Shown: positions 20,401 through 30,945 of the stretch, piece after piece
How the letters are laid out: every line of letters begins with the position of its first letter
How positions within the stretch are numbered: position 1 is the first letter of the stretch
Assembly: GCA_005784505.1 (NCBI GenBank)
Contig: VCAZ01000074.1
Location: forward strand, 3,169,001-3,233,000
From: Bagarius yarrelli
Taxonomy: Eukaryota; Chordata; Actinopteri; Siluriformes; Sisoridae
Direction of reading: 5' to 3'
DNA length: 64,000 nucleotides
The notes under the pieces: generated by a model
What the model was told of the DNA's origin: nothing
Database searches by the model: none
Seen by the model: the letters and a program-made list of their open reading frames with translations, nothing else
Made by a program: the position numbers and the translations under genes

Positions 20401-20760
20401 GTCTGGCTTCCACCAGTTCAGCACTCGTTACCGTTTGCAGTCGTACCTTGGAGGCGTCTGTCAAATTGGACGCTTCTTCGACGCTGGACTACAAATTGCG
20501 TCTGAAAAGCAATGCTGATGCTGATATTTGGACCAAAGACATCAGAAACGTGACTGTTCAAGTGGATAATATTTATTAAAACGATACAAAATCTTTGTCT
20601 TGTTTTTTTCTTTATTTGCTTGAGGTTTGGAGCTGGGAATGACGCACAGGGAGAACTTCCTGCTCACCTTGTCTCACCTGTCTGCGCAAAATAACTCACG
20701 TCTCATGTTGCATGGTTTTCTGCTGTTTTTAGGGGTTTTAAGGTAGGCGTTTATAAAGAG
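20401..20760. promoter_or_regulatory. Upstream flank of the presumed promoter, unclassified
   Basis: This is moderately CpG-containing single-copy-looking sequence just beyond the TATA-like site. A plus-strand TATAAAT at 20393 would fire a divergent transcript into this region. No ORF or splice site is convincing and no known repeat is recognised, so it may be proximal promoter or a divergent non-coding exon. Confidence 0.25.
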
Positions 20761-21029
20761 TTTGTTGATAGTTTTGAGAATGATTGTCACCCAGGTCTAG
20801 AAGCAGAAAAGCTGCATGATTCCCTGATGGAGGGATGGTGTTCAGTTGGTTATGGTATGGTTATTGACTGTATGTGTCTTAGCGGCAAAGTTCAGAGTTC
20901 TTTTAAAGCCCAAACTGTGATGAATCAAAGCATCATTGTTGATTAGGACAGAGTAACTAGGGGTATTATATTATTGAAAAAGGTCTACCTAATTTAATAG
21001 CAATAAAAATGTTTCTACTCCAGATGAAG

Positions 21030-21262
21030 TAGATCTATCTATCTATCTTATTTACAGCATTTGGCAGACGCCCTTATCCAGAGTGACTTATATTTATCTA
21101 ATTTATACAACCAAGCAATTGGGGGGTTAAGGGCCTTGCTCACGGGCCCAGCAGTGGTGGCTTGGTGGAGCTGGGAATCGAACCCAGAAAACCATGAACC
21201 ACCACTCTATCTGTCTATCTGTCTGTCTATCCATCCATCCATCCATCCATCTATCTATTTAT
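21030..21262. repeat. (ATCT)n / (ATCC)n microsatellite split by a SINE
   Basis: ATCTATCT units (21031-21047) and CTATCTGTC/CCATCCAT units (21203-21262) flank a minus-strand SINE. The SINE either landed in the repeat or both ends expanded afterwards. Confidence 0.8.
21049..21207 (-). mobile_element. SINE family A inside a tetranucleotide repeat
   Basis: Tail TTTACAGCATTTGGCAGACG, middle GGGCCTTGCTCACGGGCCC, antisense B-box GGAATCGAACCCAG, and a shortened head. Confidence 0.85.
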
Positions 21263-22175
21263 AAAACAATCCATTCGTCCGTCCATCCAGTCTGTCTGCT
21301 TGCAAGTGAAAATAAGTGAAAAGTGAACTGTGTACTGCCAGGCTGTTTTTGTGAATGAAACCCAAGCAGGAGTTATTATGCTACACACACCACCTGTCAT
21401 AAATTGGTCTAAAGATGTGATTTCTGCTAATATTTACTACTAATATTTTATTTTTATGTGAAAAAAAATCCTTAATGCCTAACTGAAACTGTTAATAGAC
21501 AAAAATATATATTTTTTACCTTAAGCTACTTTCAAGAAAACATTTTTTCACTTGTACTGTATAGCCCATGATATAAACAGAACATATTTATTTGCCATAT
21601 CCATTTTTATTCATGTTTTATCTTTTTCATGGTTTAATTATTAGATCATCCTAAAATCTGAGTCAGGGGAAAAAAACTGTTATTGCCCAGACGTCTATAG
21701 AATAAAAGAATAGCAAGAATATGAGACCCCAATCAAAGCATTTAACACAGCAAGGGGTTCTATCAGTGAGCTAGCAGAGCTTACAGTCACATTTAAAAAG
21801 CAATCAATAAATTATTTTAGACATTATTTTATTTTAAAAAAGAGAATTTAAAGAGAATTATTTTGGATTTTTATAAAACCAATTATACCCAATTTGGTTT
21901 GAAGTGATTGGTGTAACAGGCTCAATGCTCCATTAAAGCTCTCCAGCAGATGTGGGTATAAATAGCAGATAGATGAACCATATTATATAATGAAAGTGCA
22001 ACCTGAAGAGAAGCAGAGAAGTGTAAAAAAAAATGAGTGATTAATTTTCTAAATAAAAAAAAATGATGACAGTTTTTTTTCTGTAGATTTGATCTTAGAT
22101 AGACATTCGCCATAAGAACATTGTAATAAATAAACTTACAAAACTTTGTAAACTTACAAAAATGCATTTAATGAA
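21263..22175. other. Upstream flank, nothing recognised
   Basis: AT-rich, with no coding or repeat signal that I can name. Confidence 0.5.
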
Positions 22176-22351
22176 GTTACATTAACGATTTTTGGCAGAC
22201 GTCCTTATCCAACGCGACTTACATTTATTTCCTTTTATACAACTGAGCACTTGGGGATTGAGGGCCTTGCTCAGAGGACCAGCAGTGGTGGCTTGGTGGT
22301 GCTGGGAACGCCGATCCTAACCACTCCTTAACCACTAAGCCAACACTTTCC
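22176..22351 (-). mobile_element. SINE family A
   Basis: Tail GGCAGACGTCCTTATCCAAC and middle GAGGGCCTTGCTCAGAGGACC; the head is disrupted around the B box (GGGAACGCCGATCC). Confidence 0.8.
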
Positions 22352-22369
22352 ATCATAACCTGCTGGTCT

Positions 22370-22620
22370 GTCTGGTCGGAGGAGAATTAACCCCCGACTG
22401 AGCCTGGTTTCTCCCAAGGTTTTTTTTCCCATTCTGTTACTAATAGAGTTTTGGTTTTCTGCATCTGTCACCTCTGACTTGGGGACTCTTAATTTGCAAA
22501 TATTAATTAAACTGAACTGAGTGTTTTTAGTGAGTTTTCACTATAATCTTATAATGAAGCCTTTGTGACACAATATTTATAGTTAAACATAGCTTTACAA
22601 ATAAAGGTGACCTGACTTCT
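22370..22620 (+). mobile_element. LINE-type 3' tail fragment
   Basis: GAGCCTGGTTTCTCCCAAGG with TTTTTCCCATTCTGTTAC and the later AGCTTTACAAATAAAGGTGACCTGAC recall the common fish LINE-like tail. Decayed. Confidence 0.4.
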
Positions 22621-22722
22621 GAGCAATTAGAGGTTAAGGGCCTTACTCAAGGGGCCCAGCAATGGTAATCTCGCTGTGCTGGGAGTTAAACCCACAATCT
22701 TCCAATTAGCAGTCCAACACCT
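22618..22722 (-). mobile_element. SINE family A, head and middle, first of an adjacent pair
   Basis: GGTTAAGGGCCTTACTCAAG and GGGGCCCAGCAATGG on plus are the antisense middle domain; CAATTAGCAGTCCAACACCT is the antisense head. Confidence 0.7.
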
Positions 22723-22755
22723 CCATCAATCTTCAACACACCCTTTTTCCTCCTC

Positions 22756-22858
22756 TGAGCAGTTGGCGATTAAGGGTCTTGCTCAAGAGCCAAGCAGTAG
22801 TGGTGGGAATTCACCTCAGAATCTCCAAACCAACATCTTAACCACTGAACTACCGCTT
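22756..22858 (-). mobile_element. SINE family A, head and middle, second of an adjacent pair
   Basis: TTAAGGGTCTTGCTCAAGAG and ATCTTAACCACTGAACTACC. Truncated at the same domain as its neighbour (near the GAGCAATT motif), suggesting tandem duplication or a dimer. Confidence 0.65.
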
Positions 22859-22859
22859 T

Positions 22860-23672
22860 TTAATTTACGATGCATTGAATGCTATTGTAGGCTAAGAGTT
22901 TAGATGATTTTACTAATTATAACCTTTGGGAATGTTGATAAAATGCTTTAGACGAAAATCAAACAAATAAATAGAGATTGGACTGCTTATCGTAATGGCT
23001 CGTGTAATGCTGTACACAGGATATTTTTGGATTGTGGTTAAACCTTTGAATGTATAAAGCTGAAAAAGACTAAAAGCTCAACATGCCAGATATGTTGGGA
23101 AAGGTGAAATGATCAAAGTCATTTCAAGATATAATCAGTACAATTTGTAATAGTACAATTTGTGTTATTGTCAGACCACCAACAGCCAAACAAAAAGGAA
23201 CACACTGAAGAAGAAAAACCTTAAATATAAAGCCACCGATTTATAAAATCTCCTCAAAAACGATCTAGTGTAAACTGGTTTAGAGACTTAAGTAAAAGTA
23301 CAGTTTGTTTTTCTATCTATCATTACATCAATAAAAGCTTTATAAAATGGCATTTCGGTATTTTTAGGTTGGGTTTTTCTATTTGACTTCAATGAATAGT
23401 ACCCAGTGGCAGGATTGGACTGGAATCCCGCCCGATTGGGGCATTAAGAAGTTGTTTATCATTTGTTTCCGTTGGCTAAGCACTTTCCCTATCAATGAAA
23501 GGTGTATCCTCAAGCACATTTGTGACATATACAAAATCCTATTTTTGGGTGGATGTTTTATGACATCCGGTAGTCCTGTTCATCCAATCATAATATTAAT
23601 ATCATCTGAAAGAAGAAACTTTTTTCTATAATGTTAAAAAATGAAAAATGTTCAACAGAGTAAAGATGACAT
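22860..23672. other. Upstream flank, nothing recognised
   Basis: No exon or known repeat is seen. The small open frame at 23383-23631 has no family features. Confidence 0.45.
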
Positions 23673-23770
23673 CATTTACATTTACAGCATTCAGCAGACA
23701 CCCTTATCCAGGGCGACTTACATTTATCTCATTTGAATCCAACACCTTAACCATAAACCACCACTTTCCC
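23673..23770 (-). mobile_element. SINE family A with internal deletion
   Basis: Tail CATTTACATTTACAGCATTC through GGCGACTTACATTTATCTCA joins directly to the antisense head AACACCTTAACCATAAACCA. The whole middle domain is missing. Confidence 0.8.
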
Positions 23771-24586
23771 TATCGTGCAAAAACATCTGCACTTGATTAT
23801 ATTCACAACTGTCTGGTCCTGTCAATCTTTCTGTATGTGTACAAGAAGCAGCAATATATTTAACCCCACTCGACAGATAAGTGTGTGATATTTACTTAGA
23901 ACGTTAACAGACATTTTTGACATACTGGGCAAGGCACAAGTTAGGGCAAATTCTGATGATTTCAAATAAATTCTAAATAAATAAAAAACAAATATACCAA
24001 ACTCATGTTTGCATACTATAGAAATATTGGGCACATTAAAGTTGAATAAAATATTATTTATTGGTGCATTATGCGCTAATATAATCTTCCACTTTTGGGT
24101 GAAATGTTGCAAATATTTGCATCATGTTAATTCAGTACATCACAAATAAAAACAGCTTTAAATGGATATTGTTTGGGAAAATGTGATTATTACAGAAATG
24201 GGTGCTTTTTTGAACGCTCCATTATAGATTTGGAACCTCTTTTCACTTTTAGTAATGTAAGAAACATTTAGGAACATTTTTGTTTATATGTACAGACCAA
24301 ACATCAGTATGTATAAATCGTTTTTTCCCTGTTCTACGGGTCAGAAACTGCCATCGCAGGAACTTCCCAGTCTCTCAGGTCCCAAAGATCAGCTGTTATT
24401 GACGATTCCTAAATCTAGATTAAAGAGTCGAGGTGATTGTGCGTTTTCAGTTTGCGCTTCAATTCTGGACTCAGCTGCCTCTGTATATTAGACAGACCCC
24501 GACTCCTTTCCTTTCTTTAAAATTTTACCGAAAAATGCTTCTATACTTAGTGTTGTTTAATCCAATACGATGTGATATTTTATTAT

Positions 24587-24590
<4 letters not shown>
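23771..24590. other. Upstream flank, nothing recognised
   Basis: Plain AT-rich DNA without supported features. Confidence 0.5.

Positions 24591-24646
<56 letters not shown>
24591..24646. repeat. (TA)n microsatellite
   Basis: About fifty bases of nearly pure TA. Confidence 0.95.
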
Positions 24647-24647
<1 letters not shown>

Positions 24648-24706
24648 ATTGAAAGTCTTATTGTCTTTGATTTAGTTTTAGTTCATGTTTTTGTTGTTTT
24701 GGTCTG

Positions 24707-25025
24707 GAGCAGCACGGTGGCTTAATAGTTAGCACTGTTGCCCCACAGCAAGAAGGTCCTGCGTTTTATTCCCCTGCAGGGGTCTTTCTGTGTTGAGTTT
24801 GCATGTTCTCCCCGTGCTTGCGTGTGTTTACTTCAGGTTCCCTGGTTTCCTCCCACAGTCCAAAACCATCTAAATTGCCTATAGGAGTGATGATGTGTGT
24901 GGCCCTGTGATGGACTGGTGACCTGTCCAGGGTGTACCCCTCCTGCTTTTCATCCTTTCAGAGACGGTCGGATGGATAGACTCCAGCAGATCCCTTTGAG
25001 GAATAAGCGGGTATAGAAGATGAAT
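24707..25025 (+). mobile_element. V-SINE-like element with perfect 11-bp target-site duplication
   Basis: Head GCACGGTGGCTTAATAG, core GTTGAGTTTGCATGTTCTCC, CCCTGTGATGGACTGGTGAC and end GAATAAGCGGGTATAGAAGA. GTTTTGGTCTG flanks both ends (24696-24706 and 25026-25036). Confidence 0.9.
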
Positions 25026-25036
25026 GTTTTGGTCTG

Positions 25037-25115
25037 TTTAATGTAATTATTTGGCTTTTTTATGATTGTACAGCACTTTTAATGTGCTTTATAAATAAAC
25101 TTGACCTTGGCCTTG
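25037..25115 (+). mobile_element. L2-like LINE 3' end fragment
   Basis: TACAGCACTTTTAATGTGCT then TTATAAATAAACTTGACCTT matches the terminal motif of fish L2-type repeats. It is interrupted at its 5' side by the V-SINE-like element. Confidence 0.5.
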
Positions 25116-25382
25116 ATCCCAAGCTGCCACCAGCCGCACAAATTCCAGCATCAATTTTACTCAGTATTTGGTCAGGATCATAGATACGCATGAGACCAAG
25201 AACCGAGAGGAAACCCATGAAGGAAAATTATTTAGTTTTATTATTAAATAGGAGTCTTTGTTTAAACAGAAACCCAAATCCTCTTCACCATTCTTCATCT
25301 TCCTCATTTCTTCAAGCCAAGCAAGTCTTCCTAATAAAGGTACGTGAAGGATAAAACGATGAAGGATGTAAAACTGAAGTGG

Positions 25383-26462
25383 TTTTCTCTCTCTCTCTAT
25401 TTTTCTCTTTCTGTCTTTCTCTCTTTATCCTTCTCTCTCTTTCTTTCTCCTTATCCTTCTTTCTTTCTCTCTCGCTCTCTCTCTCTTTTTCTATCTTTCT
25501 CTCTCTCTTTATCCTTCTCTGTCTTTCTTTCTCTTCATCCTTCTTTCTTTCTCTCTCTCTTTCTCTCTCTCCCTCTCTCTCTCTCTTTTTCTATCTTTCT
25601 CTCTCTCTTTATCCTTCTCTGTCTTTCTTTCTCTTCATCCTTTCTTTCTCTTCTTCTCTCTCTCTCTCTTTCTTCCCCTCCTCTCCTCTCCCTCTCCTCT
25701 CCTCTCTCTCTCTCTCCTCTCTTTCTATCTTTCTCTCTCTCTTTATCCTTCTCTGTCTTCTTTCTCTTCTCTCTCACTCTCTCTCTTTCGCTCTCCTCTT
25801 TCTTTCCTTCTTCTTTTCTTCTTTTTTCTTTCTCTCTCTCTTCTCTCTCTCTCTCTCCTCTCTCCCCCTCTCTTTTCTATCTTTCTCTCTCTCTTATTCC
25901 TCTCTGTCCTTTTCTTTCTCTTCATCTCTTCTTTCTTCTCTCTCTGCCTCTCTCTCTCTCTCCTCTCCTCTCTCTGCCTCTCTCCTCTCCTCTCCATCCT
26001 CTCTTTTCTCTCGCTCTTTAAATTTCAAAAAAAATCTCTCTTCTCTCTCTTCACCTCTCTCTCCTCTTTATCTCTCTCTCTGTCTTTCTTTTTCTTCTTC
26101 TCATCTCTTCTTTCTTTCTCTTTCTCTTTCCTATTCTCTCCCCCTTTCCCTCCTCTTTCTCTCCCTCCGCCTCTCTTCTCCTCTCCTTCTCCCCTTATCT
26201 CCCTCTCTCCCTCTCTCCTCTTTTTTCTATCTTTCTCTCTATTTTCCTCTCTCTCTCTTCCCTCTGCTCTCTCTTTCCCCTCTCTCTCCTTCTCTTCTCT
26301 CTCTCCCTTTATCTTCTCTCTCTCTGCTCTCCTTTCTTTCTCTTTCTCTTTCTCTATCCTTCTTTTTTATCTCTCTCCTTCTCTCTTTCTCTCTCTCGTT
26401 TTTTCTCTCTTCTCTTCTTTCTTCTCTCGTTATCTTTCTATCTCTCTCCATTTGTTTTTCAC
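25383..26462. repeat. 1.1-kb polypyrimidine (CTTT/CTCT) tract with higher-order structure
   Basis: Nearly every base on the plus strand is C or T, apart from scattered A and G. A longer module containing CTATCTTTCTCTCTCTCTTT and ATCCTTCTCTGTC recurs at about 25491, 25591, 25726 and 25878. A short break with A-rich sequence lies at 26021-26036. The long Ser/Leu/Phe or Arg/Glu open frames are translations of the tract and not genes. Confidence 0.95.
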
Positions 26463-26886
26463 ATGTATTTTTATTTAATGTATATAATTTATATTTATTC
26501 ACACATTGTTTAATATTTTGTGCTAAAAGTTACATATGGTTTGTAGCGATCGGGAATTTATATAGGAAAAAATATACAAGTTTCTCTGTAATTGGTCAAA
26601 ATATATACATAGAGCATATTTGTGTAGATCTGCTGGGTCCCCACTTTAGTTCAATTCAACTGGAACAAGAAAATTCTTGTCATTGTGTTATTTAATTGGA
26701 CGATGCTTTTAAGGGTTTCAGGGCTAAAACCAAGCACAGTACAGAAATGAGTAAGTCGATGGCTGGAAAGTATCAAGCCAATTTCACAATTTACCTGTGG
26801 GTGTTCTCTGTGGTGGTAAATATATTTCTACTTAATGTTGCTTTCGGCTAATTTATACACCTCTGCCACAGGGTCAACAACGAAAA
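26463..26886. other. Upstream flank, nothing recognised
   Basis: No repeat or coding signal. Confidence 0.5.
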
Positions 26887-26948
26887 GATCACCTTCCCTT
26901 CCCTTCCCTTCCCTTCCCTTCCCTTCCCTTACCTTCCCTTCCCTTACC
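26887..26948. repeat. (CCCTT)n pentanucleotide repeat
   Basis: TTCCC units repeat about eleven times with an interruption (TTACC) near 26930. Confidence 0.95.
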
Positions 26949-28650
26949 AAACCTTTTTTAAAAATTACCCTTGCCTGTGTGTCTGTGTTCACCCCTTGCA
27001 GGCTTAAGTTGCTATACTAGTAAAGAATGTGGAGATTAACACGGACCCATGAAGCACCTGCCACAGTCCATCGTCTTTCAATTCCTTTAATCGTCCTTGC
27101 TTCCCATTTGTGAAGGTAAGAAAAAGTCACAGATGCACTTTCCTATTTTTCAGCTTCTCTCTTTTCACAGACTTCCCAGAGGACTTCACAGTGAATGCAT
27201 CCTAAACTTGGCGCACCCCTGACAGGATTTTGAAAATTGCCTCATCGCATCTCCATGCAGCTCAAGCTTGCATAAATCCTCCTCTGTCACTGCCAAAGAA
27301 AACACCTTCTCTTCCAATCACACCCTTCTTCACTGGCACCGACTATTGTATCGTTACTGTATGTGTCTGTGTTCAACTTATGCCGCCTTCATTTGCTTTA
27401 AATTAACGTCAGGACAGCTAAGTGCTGCTATAGCCTATACTCTACGTAATTCTCTGGACAATGTGTTTTTGCCTTTGCTAGATATGAATTAACATTAAAA
27501 TGTCCACCTTTCCGTTCAAATATTAGAATCATGGTGGCTCTTTTTGTGATGTTCAGCCGTGGATCTCTCAGCTATAATATGGTTTTAGATGAACTATGTC
27601 AGGTGTTAATCAAGTCTAAAAGCTTTCATATCTTATACAGCTGTGGACCAAAAAGTTATATCAAACACAAATCTACATAAAATAACAATAGAACCAAGCA
27701 CACTACAGATAACTACATGAAGTGAATGTGTGCAACCCTGTACGATGGTATAGTACACAGTTATGTAGTGAGAAAGGTGCAAGTACAAATGCCATTGGAT
27801 GCAAATATAAAGGGCAGTTTACAGCAGATCGTAGCAGCGTAAAAAGTAATTTGCAAAATTTGCAACTGGAGTGAAGAAATGTGTGTGTTTATTTGTGTAA
27901 ATGTGTGTGGGAACTGTTACGCAGTCTTGTTTTGAGGGCCCAAATGAATGCAAATAAACGTGCAATTTTAGGAATTGACAAAAATCCGTTGACCTTCTCA
28001 CCAAGGAATGTGAAGAATTTGTTGATGCTGTGTAGAAAATAGTTAATCTGTGCTTTCTTGATGTCAACAAGCATCTTTTTTATTTGGTCTAGTTACAGAG
28101 ACTGGCTGTGGTTGCTGGCTGTAGATTGTAAATTGTAACCTGTTGCACCTCCTCTGCGTATGCTGACATTGTTCTTCTCAGTCTCTATCATCTAATTGCC
28201 AAAGTTGATGATGTGTAAAATGAACAGCACTAGTGAACATCTAGAGGACTAGGCATTCAGCCCTGAGGGGTCCCAGTGTTTGATGAGATTCTGCTTCCAA
28301 TCTTGATTTACTAGGAAGTCCTTTTTCAGAAAAAGTCTATTTTCCATGAGCGAAAGAAGGTTTTTGTCATTTGTACATTAGAATAACTGGAGAATTTTGG
28401 TTATAGCTGTGTCTCTAGAAGGTTTGGGACAATTCGTAAACTGCATGGGGTCAGGGCTGTTACAATGATCAAATTTAAGTGACGATTTATTATCAAATAA
28501 ATAATTGTAATTATGACGATTTATTGTTTGTTTTCGGGCTTTTTTTTTTTACAATTAATTGTTTTAAGGCTTCGACAATTAAGCATTAAAAAAAATAAAT
28601 AAATAAAAAATCAAAGCATTTTATAATCGCTCCAATTTGTGCCTTATTAA
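26949..28650. other. Upstream flank, nothing recognised
   Basis: Mostly unique-looking sequence. Small frames (27268-27492, 27819-28074) show no domain. A poly-T and an A-rich run lie at 28540-28610. Confidence 0.45.
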
Positions 28651-28651
28651 C

Positions 28652-29045
28652 GCTTCTCTTCTTTTTCTCCTTTCAGCTGTTTGGAATCATCTGTCTCCAC
28701 CTAACCCTATTCTCTACATTTACATTTCCAGCATTTGGCAGACGCCCTTATCCAGAGCGGCTTACATTTATCTCTTTTATACAACTGAGCAACGGAGGGT
28801 TAAGGGCCTTGCTCAAGGGAACCTACGATCTTTCGGTTGATAGACCAACACTACATCCTCATCCTCTACATACTCTTCACTCACACCCACGAGTTCATGT
28901 CATCATTTATCACATCCTCTTTACCTTCTGCCTGGTAGCTTCATTTCTAATATCCTCCTACTAATATATTCACTATCCCTTCTCTGTACATGTCCTCAAT
29001 CCACCTCAATCTGGCTTCCATCTTACCAACATCTTATTACCGCTC
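28652..29045 (-). mobile_element. RTE-like LINE 3' end, split by a SINE
   Basis: The two parts (to 28719, and from 28872) match the LINE copies at 29932 and 58066: CTGTCTCCACCTAACCCTAT, then TCACACCCACGAGTTCATGT, TTCTGCCTGGTAGCTTCA and CACCTCAATCTGGCTTCC. On the minus strand this encodes the C-terminal RWFGHVQRRD-type segment, degenerate here. Confidence 0.8.
28720..28863 (-). mobile_element. SINE family A nested in an RTE-like LINE, with 8-bp target duplication
   Basis: CTCTACAT occurs at 28712-28719 and again at 28864-28871, exactly where uninterrupted sister copies have it once. The SINE retains tail GCATTTGGCAGACGCCCTTA and middle TAAGGGCCTTGCTCAAGG but has lost most of the head. Confidence 0.85.
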
Positions 29046-29116
29046 TACTGTAAATATTCTATTATAGATAAATAGTATTTAAGGTCCATATTTTTTAATT
29101 TTTTAGTGCAATGACA

Positions 29117-29298
29117 TGTACATTTACAGCATTTGGCAGATGCCCTTATCCAGAGCAACATTATATTTATATCATTTATACAACTGAGGATTAAGGGCCT
29201 TGCTCAGGGGCCCACAGTGGTGGCATGGTGGAGGTGGGAATCGAACACACAATCTATGGGTTGGTAGTCTAACACCTTAACCATGAGCCACCACTTCC
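29117..29298 (-). mobile_element. SINE family A, full length
   Basis: Tail TACATTTACAGCATTTGGCA, middle GGGCCTTGCTCAGGGGCCC, antisense B-box GGGAATCGAACAC, antisense A-box TTAACCATGAGCCACCAC. Confidence 0.85.
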
Positions 29299-29930
29299 CT
29301 ACATATTTTGTCTCCTGCTAATGGTGTTTATTTGTTTAGCACCATATGAACTTGCTCATACTCCATGCAGTCGCAATGTTTCTAAAGACCGTCTTCTATT
29401 ATATCTCTATTATTTCCATATCCACCCGCTTAGAAATGGCTCAAGCCTTTTGCACTGCTCTCAGATGTAAGAGCCAGTGTCTCCTCAGAGCCCCAGATCG
29501 TACCTCGTTGAGGAAGAGCTGACTTCAGAAAAGAGATAAGAACTGACAGAGCCAGTGGACCAGTTTGTAGAACTTTTTAACACCATAGATAAGAGATCCA
29601 CTTCTGCATGAGATAAAGACCCTACCAGGAATTGCCCTCACATGTCCCAGAGACATTTTGTTGTGCAACTGACTAAAAAGTTAGTCGGATGCTCGGAGAT
29701 GATGTCTTGACGGTTCTAAAATTTAATGTCACACTCTGTGTAACATCTCTGGACACCCTAACAGAGATTTAATCCACCTGGTTTATCTCCACCCTTAATC
29801 TCACCGAGATTTACTGACAGGTGGCCAAACCAAAGGAGGCATTTAACACTGACAATGGCAAAGGTTGGGAAGTGGAATCTTTATATGGAAAAAGAAATTC
29901 TATTTTCAAAACTTATACGAATATGGATTT
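29299..29930. other. Upstream flank, nothing recognised
   Basis: No features are supported. Confidence 0.45.
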
Positions 29931-29931
29931 T

Positions 29932-30345
29932 AAATCTTCTTCTCATTTCGGCTTTTCCCTTTCAGGGGTCGCCACAGCGATTCATCTGCCTCCACCTAAC
30001 CCTATTCTTTACATCCTCTTCACTCACACCCACTAACTTCATGTCTTTGTTTATCACATCCATATACCTCCTTTTTGGTCTTCTTCTTTGCCTTCTGCCT
30101 GGTAGCTTCATCTCTAACATCCTCCTACCAATATATTCACCATCCCTCCTCTGGACATGTCCAAACCACCTCAATCTGGCTTCCTTGACTTTTTTTTTCC
30201 AAAACATCTAACATGAGCCGTCCCCCTGATAACTTAGTTCCTAATCCTGTTCAACCTCGTCACTTCCAAAAGAAAACCTCAACATCTTCAGCTCTGCTAC
30301 TTCCAGCTTTGCCACCTGTCTCTCCCCCTCTTTGCCCATGCACTT
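29932..30345 (-). pseudogene. RTE-like LINE reverse-transcriptase C-terminus and 3' end
   Basis: The minus strand encodes 81 residues from 30207 to 29962 containing VKEARLRWFGHVQRRDGEYI, then GRRMLEMKLPGRRQRRRPKR and RWRQMNRCGDP. This is the conserved C-terminal end of RTE-group LINE proteins of fish. Further 5' on the element (to about 30345) come reversed words equivalent to AGCTGAAGATGTTGAGG with a broken frame. The element ends at the RTE-type terminus AAAAGCCGAAATGAGAAG near 29937. Truncated and defective. Confidence 0.85.
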
Positions 30346-30572
30346 TGTGGGCCTCCATAAATCTGTTGTATAAGTAGTCAAAGTGTAAAAGGTGTGTAGT
30401 AGAGGGCTCAACCGAATATTTTCTATGAAGCCTAAAATTGCTAGCGGGGTCCCGATCAATACTAATATGATGAAGATTGATTGGTAGCTTTTACCTTTAT
30501 TTATTTAGGTAAATAAAAAACTTGTTTCTACAGACAGGGCTATAGGGAGCAGAAGCAAAACTACATTAACTA

Positions 30573-30945
30573 CTTAAAGGTGTAATAGGTGATTGTCTTC
30601 AGAAACATTTTTGTTCTACTGGTCCCAAGTCTATTCACATTCCGACAGCAATCATTAAGTTTAGGCTGAGACTTAATTCCCAGGAACACCAAGCTGCCAC
30701 TGCTGAACCATTCGGAATGATCCTTAATCCTTAACTTCTCAGTGTATAAATGAGATAAGATCCATTTGCTCTGAATGAGGGTATCTAAATTCAACAATTT
30801 ACTTAGTAATTTCTCTACTGTTTAATTTAGAACTGTAATATGGCAACAATTACTTACAAAGGTTAAAGGTATATTAGTTAATTGTCTATTATAAGAACAG
30901 TTTTGGTTCTGCAGGTTAAAACTCTCTTTAGATCCTAAAGTGTTC
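30573..30945. repeat. Two copies of a short interspersed repeat with a SINE fragment between
   Basis: TTAAAGGTGTAATAGGTGAT, TGTCTTCAGAAACATTTTTG and GTTCTACTGG (30573-30625) recur in diverged form at 30858-30925 (TTAAAGGTATATTAGTTAAT) and again at 62764 and 62964. Family not named. Confidence 0.5.
30662..30790 (+). mobile_element. SINE family A, decayed
   Basis: ACTTAATTCCCAGGAACACC, AGCTGCCACTGCTG, ATAAATGAGATAAGATCCAT and GCTCTGAATGAGGGTATCTA keep the SINE order. The A-box end is lost. Confidence 0.5.

Noticed and set aside
25344..26695. Long Ser/Leu/Phe-rich (plus) and Arg/Glu-rich (minus) open frames
   Set aside because: They are translations of the CT/GA low-complexity tract; stop codons are rare there simply because of composition.
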